Shown: positions 1 through 6,300 of the stretch, in pieces
How positions within the stretch are numbered: position 1 is the stretch's first letter
Layout: each line of letters starts with the position of its first letter
DNA from: Kiritimatiellia bacterium
GTDB taxonomy: Bacteria; Verrucomicrobiota; Kiritimatiellia; RFP12; UBA1067
DNA: 14,476 bases
Reading direction: 5' to 3'
NCBI GenBank assembly: GCA_016303225.1
Contig: JAEDMC010000062.1
Span: 1-14,476 of the forward strand
Notes under the pieces: generated by a model
The model's database searches: none
Seen by the model: the letters and a program-made list of their open reading frames with translations, nothing else
What the model was told of the DNA's origin: nothing
Translations under genes and position numbers: made by a program

Positions 1-2
1 AC

Positions 3-68
3 CAGCCCGCTGTGATGGAGCTCTACAACAAGACCTGGGACAAGATCAAGGCCACGGAGGCGAAGTAA
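3..68 (+). CDS. C-terminal end of an unidentified protein (partial)
   Basis: Frame 3 is open from the window edge to a TAA at 66-68 and encodes 21 residues, ending ELYNKTWDKIKATEAK. The charged, helical, Lys/Glu-rich ending and the direct abutment to the lpxI promoter make this a believable gene end. There are too few residues to assign a family. Only 24 bp separate it from the lpxI start, and the lpxI -10 box begins 12 bp after its stop codon. No terminator hairpin fits in that gap, so readthrough into lpxI is possible in addition to the dedicated promoter. Confidence 0.55.
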   Translation, partial: QPAVMELYNKTWDKIKATEAK

Positions 69-77
69 GCGCGGTTT

Positions 78-86
78 TGGTATAAT
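78..86 (+). promoter_or_regulatory. Extended -10 promoter of lpxI (leaderless)
   Basis: TGGTATAAT is a perfect TGnTATAAT extended -10 element, with the hexamer at 81-86. No convincing -35 box lies 16-18 bp upstream, as expected for extended -10 promoters. The ATG of lpxI begins at 93, six bases after the hexamer, which is where transcription would start. The mRNA is therefore predicted to begin at or next to the start codon, with no room for a Shine-Dalgarno sequence. Confidence 0.7.
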
Positions 87-92
87 ACCAGC

Positions 93-926
93 ATGATTTC
101 CAAGTTGCTGGTAGTGGCCGGGGCGGGGAGTTATCCCCGCCTCGTCGTTCAAGGCGCAAAGCGGGCGGGTGTCGGGACTGTGGACGTCCTGTCCGTCAAG
201 GGCTCGTGCGTCCGCGCGACGCGCAAGGCCGCCGACCATGTCGTCGCCTTCGCCGCCGGCGAATGCGACAAGGCCACGGAATGGGCAGGACAAATGGGCT
301 ATGACGGCGTGATCCTCGCCGGACAGGTGAGCCCGATGTCGCTTTTCCGCGGCAAGTTCGACGAGACCGTGAAAGGATGGCTCAAGGCCATGCCGGTCAA
401 GAACGCCCATACGATCTTCGGCAAGCTGGTCGCCGAATTAGAGCGCTGCGGCGCGAAGGTGCTGCCCGCGAGCTTGTATATGGACGAGTGCCTGCCTGGA
501 GTCGGCCAGCTGACCGTGCGCGGGCTGACGCCGGAAGAGGAGGATGATGTCCGCCGCGGCATTCAGGTGGCCGCGGACGTCGGGCGGCACGACGTCGGGC
601 AGACTGTGCTCGTCAAGTCGGGAATGGTCCTCGCCGTCGAAGCGTTCGAGGGCACCAACGCCGCGATCAAGCGTGCCGGCAAGCTCTGCAAGGGATCGGT
701 CCTTTTCAAGGCCGCCCGTGAGGGACACGACTGGCGCTTCGACATCCCGGTCGTCGGTCTCAAGACCCTCAAGACGATGAAGAAATCTGGCGTTACCGCG
801 CTCGCGTTTCAGGCGGGGCGGCTCATCCTGCTCGATCGCGAAGAGGTGATTGCCTTCGCGAACAGGCACGGCATGGCGATTGTCGGCGTCGATTCGAGCC
901 TGCCGCCTGCCCCCACGCGGCCATGA
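93..926 (+). CDS. lpxI: UDP-2,3-diacylglucosamine pyrophosphatase LpxI
   Basis: LpxI hydrolyses UDP-2,3-diacylglucosamine to lipid X plus UMP, the fourth step of lipid A synthesis. It is a peripheral inner-membrane enzyme that replaces LpxH in many non-enteric lineages. The 277-aa length is typical of the family (old name DUF1009). Visible features are the glycine-rich N-terminal segment AGAGSYP (residues 9-15) and the C-terminal-domain signature VLAVEAFEGTNAAIKRAG (179-196). Next comes RFDIPVVGLKT, whose Asp217 is probably the functionally essential aspartate, followed by LDREEV near the end. Known family members have an N-terminal and a catalytic C-terminal domain, and both appear complete. 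The start at 93 is preferred because it begins the family-like LLVVAGAGSYPRL segment and sits at the predicted transcription start. No ribosome binding site precedes it. Downstream lie an ATPase gene and lpxB, the next enzyme of the same pathway. Confidence 0.93.
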   Translation: MISKLLVVAGAGSYPRLVVQGAKRAGVGTVDVLSVKGSCVRATRKAADHVVAFAAGECDKATEWAGQMGYDGVILAGQVSPMSLFRGKFDETVKGWLKAMPVKNAHTIFGKLVAELERCGAKVLPASLYMDECLPGVGQLTVRGLTPEEEDDVRRGIQVAADVGRHDVGQTVLVKSGMVLAVEAFEGTNAAIKRAGKLCKGSVLFKAAREGHDWRFDIPVVGLKTLKTMKKSGVTALAFQAGRLILLDREEVIAFANRHGMAIVGVDSSLPPAPTRP

Positions 927-1001
927 ATCGGAAATGGCGGCGAAAGAGACCTAAGGCAGATGACTAATAATCAAGTTACTTAAAATTTCGTCAGAGCGCA
1001 C

Positions 1002-1031
1002 TTGAAATCAAGCGAGGAGCTGTGGTATAAT
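1002..1031 (+). promoter_or_regulatory. Promoter of the AAA ATPase gene (leaderless)
   Basis: TTGAAA (1002-1007), an 18-bp spacer and TATAAT (1026-1031) form a strong sigma-70-type promoter. TG at 1023-1024 adds an extended -10, so the nine bases TGGTATAAT are identical to those before lpxI. The GTG start at 1039 lies seven bases after the hexamer, so the transcript should begin at or within a base of the start codon. The only purine-rich GGAG (1016-1019) lies upstream of the -10 and would not be transcribed. Confidence 0.78.
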
Positions 1032-1038
1032 CCTCGGC

Positions 1039-2166
1039 GTGGAAAATCCGTTTAACTATTTGCAGTTCGCCACAGGCGATCGTTTTTACGATCGGGAGGA
1101 AATCCGGCGCGATCTGAGGTCTCGCTTGCTGAGTGGGCAGACGAATGTCGTTCTGTACGGTCCGCGTCGTTACGGCAAAAGTTCGCTGGTTGCCGAATTG
1201 ACGGCGGACTTGGAGAAGGCCGGCATTCCCTGCGTGACGCTGGATGTCGTGAAGGTTCCGTCAATCGAGCTGTTTGCCGCCGCCTACATGCAGAAGGTGT
1301 ATCGCAAGCTTGCGCCCGTTAAGTTCGAGCTGCGGAAGATCGGCGGGCTCCTGAAGAGCCTGAGGCCGAAGCTGACGCTTGACGCCACGGGAGAGGCGGG
1401 CGTTGCATTCGACCTGTCGGAGCGGGAGATCGGTTCGGAGGAGTTGACGGAGATTCTGGACCTTCCGCAGAAGCTCTTGCCCAAGGGCAAGCGGGCGGTC
1501 ATCGTTCTGGACGAGTTTCAGGAAGTCGGCGAGTTGTTGCCTAACGATCGGTTCGAACGGGTGATGCGGTCGGTCATTCAGGGGCACACCAAAGTCTCAT
1601 ATGTCTTCCTCGGCAGTCGTTATCACATGCTGAGGCGCATGTTCACCGACCACAATCGTCCGTTCTACAAGTCTGCGCTGACGGTGCTCTTGGACAAACC
1701 GCCGTTTGAGGAGAGCGTCCGCTTCGTCATGTCGCGTTTCCGGTTTGGCGGGCTGCAGATAGGCGAGGATGTCGCCGCACTGCTGGTGGCGAAGTCGGAG
1801 AACATCCCGTATTTCATCCAGCAGATCGGATTTGAGGTTTTTCGCGCCGTTCGGGAAACTTCGAAGAAAAAGGTTGTGGAGGGCGACGTATTGGCGGCTT
1901 ACGCCCGGCTGGCTGGGCTCAATCGCGATCAGTACGAGCAGTTGATGCTGACGTTCTCGGCGGCGCAGAAAAAGCTCCTGGTTGCGCTGGCCCGCGAGCG
2001 CACGCGCGAGTTTGACGATGCCTATCGCAGGCGCTATCGACTCGGTCCGTCGTCGACCGTGAATTCGTCCAAGCGGAAGCTCCTGGAGGACGGCCACATC
2101 GAGCAGATCGCGACCGAATGCCGCATTGCCGACCCGTTCTTCGCGGAATTCCTGCGCTTGGTCTGA
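1039..2166 (+). CDS. Archaeal-type AAA ATPase with winged-helix C-terminus
   Basis: This 375-aa protein matches the pattern of the ATPase_2 / COG1672 group of STAND-related P-loop ATPases. The N-terminus MENPFNYLQF...FYDREEI is the usual lead-in for this group. Walker A is GPRRYGKSS (residues 41-49), Walker B is VIVLDE (154-159, acidic pair D158/E159), and a sensor-like strand YVFLGSR lies at 188-194. The last ~65 residues (308-375) look like a winged helix followed by the RIADPFFAEFLR ending, typical of the family (DP-F-x-x-x-L-R). No DUF234-type nuclease domain or membrane segment is seen. Function is unknown; members are often found in accessory regions or as orphan ATPases. It starts with GTG at a predicted leaderless promoter and ends 15 bp before lpxB, so lpxB is probably cotranscribed with it. 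Nothing links it biochemically to lipid A. Confidence 0.85.
   Translation: MENPFNYLQFATGDRFYDREEIRRDLRSRLLSGQTNVVLYGPRRYGKSSLVAELTADLEKAGIPCVTLDVVKVPSIELFAAAYMQKVYRKLAPVKFELRKIGGLLKSLRPKLTLDATGEAGVAFDLSEREIGSEELTEILDLPQKLLPKGKRAVIVLDEFQEVGELLPNDRFERVMRSVIQGHTKVSYVFLGSRYHMLRRMFTDHNRPFYKSALTVLLDKPPFEESVRFVMSRFRFGGLQIGEDVAALLVAKSENIPYFIQQIGFEVFRAVRETSKKKVVEGDVLAAYARLAGLNRDQYEQLMLTFSAAQKKLLVALARERTREFDDAYRRRYRLGPSSTVNSSKRKLLEDGHIEQIATECRIADPFFAEFLRLV
1077..1094 (+). other. Perfect short hairpin early in the ATPase coding region
   Basis: CGATCGT (1077-1083) and ACGATCG (1088-1094) form a perfect 7-bp stem around a TTTT loop. If the mRNA starts at 1039, the hairpin occupies bases 39-56, just downstream of an initiating ribosome on a leaderless message. 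The codons (G-D-R-F-Y-D-R) are ordinary for the family, so this may be coincidence. A role in translation or mRNA stability is speculation. Confidence 0.4.
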
Positions 2167-2181
2167 CGGAGAGGTGATACG

Positions 2182-3303
2182 ATGAGGATATTGCTGCTAG
2201 CTGGCGAGGAATCGGGTGTTCTCTATGCGAATCAGATTCGCGCGGAGATCCTGCGGCGTTGGCCGGAGGCCGAGATCCGCGGCTATGGAGACTACGGCTT
2301 CAGGGTCGACGATCTGGCCGTGATGGGCATTGGACAGGTGCTCAAGAAGATTTTCTATTTTCTCCGCGTCAAGAAGACGATGGAGCGGGCGATCGGCGAG
2401 TGGAAGCCGGATGTTGTCTGTACGGTGGACTATCCCGGGATGAATCTCAAGCTCGCGGCGTACGCAAAGGCGAGGGGCATCCGCGCGGTCCATGTGGTTT
2501 GTCCCCAGGTCTGGGCGTGGAAGCAGGGACGCATCCCGAAGATCGAGTTGGCGTTGGATCGGCTCTGCTGCTTTTTCCCGTTTGAGCCCGGACTGTTCCG
2601 ACCAGGGTTTGCAACATTTGTCGGGCATCCGCTTGTGGATGAGATGGCACGAGAGAAATCAAACACAGAGGCGCGGAGGCACGGACATGCTGGTGAGAAG
2701 GTGCTTGCGATTTTGCCGGGGTCGCGGATGGGCGAGATCGAAAAGCACTTGCCAATTCTTCTTGCGGTCGTAAATGAGCTTCAAAAGTCTCTGTGTCTCT
2801 GTGCCTCTGTGTTTAAAATCATCGTCCCCGCGGCGAACGAGAAGGCCTATCGGGCGATTGTGTCTTGCGCCTCCCGTCTTAAGTCCTCGTCTTGTGTCCT
2901 TGAGGTTCGTCGCGGCGGCGCCCGCGAGGTCCTTCGTCGGGCCGACGCCGCAGTCGTAGCAAGCGGAACGGCGACCTTGGAGGCGGCGCTTGCGGGGTGT
3001 CCGACGGTGCTCGTCTACCGCGTCGGCTGGTTTTTCGCGGCATTCGCGCGCATCGTCATCAAGGGCGTGAAGCACATTGGGCTTGCGAACATCATCGCCG
3101 AGAAGGCAGGCGTTGCCTGTCCGATGCCGGAGCTTCTGCAGGAGAACTTCACGGCCGAGAACGTCCTCGCCCGTCTCCGTCCGTGGCTGAAGGACGATGC
3201 GGCCAATGCGGCGGCTCGTCAGTCGCTCGCCGAGACGATGAAGCTCCTGCGTTCGGACGGCGGTGCGATCGTGCGGATTGTCGACCAGTTGAACTTGGCT
3301 TGA
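2182..3303 (+). CDS. lpxB: Lipid-A-disaccharide synthase LpxB (GT19)
   Basis: LpxB transfers diacylglucosamine from UDP-2,3-diacylglucosamine to lipid X, giving the beta-1,6 disaccharide precursor of lipid A at the inner-membrane face. The 373-aa length is close to E. coli LpxB (about 382). Recognisable blocks are LLLAGEESG (4-12), VMGIGQVLKKI, the VDYPGMN strand with D83 (equivalent of catalytic D98), PQVWAWKQGRIPKI, PFEPGLF, FVGHPLVDEM, LPGSR with R182 (equivalent of R201) and ASGTATLEAALAGCPTVLVYR. A ribosome binding site GGAGAGG (2168-2174) lies seven bases before the ATG. Two oddities stand out. The usual Asp of GExSGD is Val13. The variable segments flanking LPGSR are built from a repeat that reads NTEARRHG (161-168) and SLCLCASVFK (203-212). 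Conserved blocks and the frame are intact, so the enzyme is probably active. A large secreted-protein gene follows after 25 bp. Confidence 0.93.
   Translation: MRILLLAGEESGVLYANQIRAEILRRWPEAEIRGYGDYGFRVDDLAVMGIGQVLKKIFYFLRVKKTMERAIGEWKPDVVCTVDYPGMNLKLAAYAKARGIRAVHVVCPQVWAWKQGRIPKIELALDRLCCFFPFEPGLFRPGFATFVGHPLVDEMAREKSNTEARRHGHAGEKVLAILPGSRMGEIEKHLPILLAVVNELQKSLCLCASVFKIIVPAANEKAYRAIVSCASRLKSSSCVLEVRRGGAREVLRRADAAVVASGTATLEAALAGCPTVLVYRVGWFFAAFARIVIKGVKHIGLANIIAEKAGVACPMPELLQENFTAENVLARLRPWLKDDAANAAARQSLAETMKLLRSDGGAIVRIVDQLNLA
2661..2686 (+). repeat. In-frame repeat copy A within lpxB
   Basis: This 26-base stretch opens with AAACACAGAGGC and continues as a GAG/CAC-rich run. It is the inverted partner of copy B at 2789-2814: 21 of 26 positions match once one copy is reverse-complemented, the first 12 are identical, and four of the five differences are A/G transitions. 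It is translated as NTEARRHG in the loop between FVGHPLVDEM and the LPGSR motif. E. coli LpxB has an unrelated sequence of nearly the same length here, so the repeat has replaced a variable loop without enlarging it. Confidence 0.8.
2789..2814 (-). repeat. In-frame repeat copy B within lpxB (inverted)
   Basis: Read on the minus strand, this stretch begins AAACACAGAGGC like copy A and continues ACAGAGACACAGAG. On the plus strand it is translated as part of SLCLCASVFK, a Cys/Ser-rich peptide unlike the rest of the protein, just before the conserved strand KIIVPAANEK. By rough alignment with E. coli LpxB, this segment is about four residues longer than expected. The 102 bases between the copies encode the conserved LPGSR block. 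Confidence 0.8.
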
Positions 3304-3328
3304 TTGTTTAAAGCAGAAAGGAAGAACA

Positions 3329-6300
3329 ATGAAAATTGTCATCACTGCGTTTTTAGCCTTGGTTCTGGCCATTCCTGGCGCGTTGGGCGCAGAGAAGGTC
3401 TTCTGGGGCGCTTCTGGCGCCGCGTGGGAGGAGGACGGCAACTGGTCGGACGGTATGGTGCCGACGGCAGCGGACGATGTGAGGATCCCCGCGGATGTCA
3501 TCGTGACGGTCGTCTCGACGGCGACGGCGAAGTCGCTGACGCTCGAAAGCGGCGCGGCCGTGAGCGTCTTCGGCAAGACGCCGGACTTCACCGTCAAGGA
3601 GTCCGCTTCGGACCTGACGAGCGCGGGACGTTATGCGGCCGATTCGACGTCGACGGAGGCGATTGGGCTCTCCCTTGCCGGCAACCTGACGCTGAAGGGC
3701 AGCGCTTGGCTGGCAGTCGGCGGATTCCTACAGCAGTGTCCCGCCGCCTTGTCGGTCGGTGGCAACCTGACGCTCTCCGACACGGCGCGGCTTGCCGTCT
3801 ATCCGGGGCCTTCGACGTTTGCGAACCGGATGATCGGCGCGGAACTGAAGGTGACGGGGACGCTTGAGCTTGCCGGTTCGTCGAAGCTCTATCTTCCGGG
3901 TGATCCCGGCAACAAGGATGTCGCCGGCAGCGGCGCGTCCGTCCTGGTGACGGCTGATGCATTTGTGCTTGGCGAAGACGCGTCCGTCATCGCCGATTCC
4001 GGCTGCGGCATCAAGACGACGAAGACCGACGATATTCCGTCACAGCAGGCCAATCACAGGGTCGGCGCCAGCTATGGCGGGCGCGGCGGCAAGACGGAGG
4101 ACAAGTCTTACAACGCCTGCTACGGATCGATCTTCGCGCCGATTCTGCCGGGACGCCAGGGCAGCAACTACGCCAATGACATTTCGCTCGGCGGCGGCGT
4201 CGTGCGCGTCCGTGCGCGGCAGATGACGCTGAACGGGACGGTTGACGCATCGTCCGTCCGCATGTGGACGACGAGCGAGGCTTCGGGCGGCGCCGGCGGT
4301 GCCATCTTCCTCGCGGCCGAGCAGATGACGTGCGGGGGCAAAATGCGGTTGCTGGCAAAGGGGCAAAACAGTACCGTGCACCCGAGTAACGCCACAATTT
4401 CGACCGGCGGTGGCGGTGGCGGACGCATTGCCCTGGCGATGGGTTTTGCGTCGAAGGACCTCGATGAGCTGGAAGCGGGAACGTATGACACGACGGCGCT
4501 GAAGACGGTGGCTCTGGATACGGTCTATCCCGGCGTGTCGGCGGCGGGAGGGCTTGGCGCGTACAGCGGTGGTGCTGGCGAGGCGGGGACGGCCGTCCTG
4601 TACGCGAAGCCGTCCGCGACGCAGGGCCTTGCGCTCGTCGAGACGCGCGGCGTCGTGGCGGTTGACGGTTCGGTGACGGTGACGCCGGCGTCGGTAACGC
4701 GCCTGTTGAATGCGGCGGGGACTTCACGGCAGGCGGTTGCGGGCTATTCCGTCGACGGCGTCGCAGGCGAAGGGACGAGCTGCGAGGTGTCGGCCGCCGC
4801 CGGGGCGGAAACGGCCGTTGCGTGGACATACGGTCCGGTTGAGCATCTGCTGTCGGTTGAGAAGACGTCCGGCGGCACGGTCAGTTCCGAGGCGGTCTGG
4901 GTGGCCGAGGGCGAGGAAATGAGCGTGACGGCGACGCCAGAGGACGGACGCGCCTTCGTCGCGTGGCTGGTCGATTTCCCGTGTGAGCGCGCGGCGCTGA
5001 CGAACGCCGTGCTGACGCTGACGATGGATCGTCCGCACCGCATCGTCGCCGTCTTCGACGACACGGCGGCGCTGGCGCCCAAGAGCTTTTCGGGGACGGA
5101 CGGCGCGAAGTGGGAGGATCCGGCGAGCTGGACGCCGGCCGGCGTGCCGACGATCGGCGATGCGGTGACGATTCCGACGGGCAAGAAGGTCGCTGCGGAC
5201 GGACTTGTCGTCGCCGGCTCGCTGACGCTGGAGGCGAATGCCGTCCTTTCCCAGTTTGGCGCCAAGATTGATCCGTTCGCCCAGACTCTTAGCTTGAACA
5301 GTGCGTTTAAGGACGGCCGTCACGCGCTGGACACGGAACTGTCGACCGAAACGCTTGGCATTCTCGTGGCGCGCGACTTTGTGTTCGCCGCAGGGGCTCA
5401 GGCGGCCGTGGGCGGCTATGGACAGCTCGGCGTCTCGTCCGTCGCCGTCGGCGGCGATTTTACGCTTGCCGCATCCGCGAAGTTCGGTGTCTATCCGGGG
5501 CCCGCGTCGACGCATGCGGCGCAGATTCTTGGCGGCGGACGCGTCTTCGTTGCGGGCACGACGACGATTGCCGGCGAACTCCATTGTTATATCCACGAGG
5601 GAGGGCGGTATCTCGGCACGGGAGCAGGCGTGGTCCTGGACTTCGACGCGGCGACGGTGAGCGAGGGCGGACTGGTCGCGGCTTATGTCGGTGCATGCTA
5701 CAAAGTGAGCGGAAGCTTGGTTGGCGGAGCCGCGTCGGCCCGTCAGGCCGGCGTCGGCCACGGCGGCAAGGGCGGCGCAGGTTCCTCCGGCGGTGCGCTG
5801 AGCGGCGGCGGCGCGGCCTTTGGCTGCAATTTCGCGCCGATCGAAGTGACAAAACCATCGGCTAATGCCAGTGCGGTTCCGTTTGGCGCTGGTTCCGTTC
5901 ACCTGAAGGCGAGGACTCTGACGATTGACGGCACGGTGACGGCGTCGCCGAACCCCGCTGGCTACAATCTCAAGACGGAGACGGGCGGCGCGGCCGGCGG
6001 TTCGGTCTGGATCATCGCGCAGGAGTTTGCGATGGGTCAGAGCGGGCGCCTGACGGCGCGGGGCACGGATGGCGGCACGCATCCGTCGAGCACGAGCCAG
6101 AAGTGCGGTGGCGGTGGCGGCGGACGCATTGCAGTCGGCATCAACCTGACTGAGGAGATGATTGCAACGCTCGAGGCGGAGGCTTATCCGAAGGACCTCG
6201 ATCCGGCGTCGGACCTGTCGGTCGCCTATCCGGGGCAGGTTGATGTCGCCGGCGGAAAGGGCATTTACGAAGGCGAGGACGGCGGCACGGGCACGGCGCT

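Noticed and set aside
2659..3597. Minus-strand open frame of 312 codons across the lpxB/giant boundary
   Set aside because: It overlaps two well-supported plus-strand genes and shows no domain or ribosome binding site.
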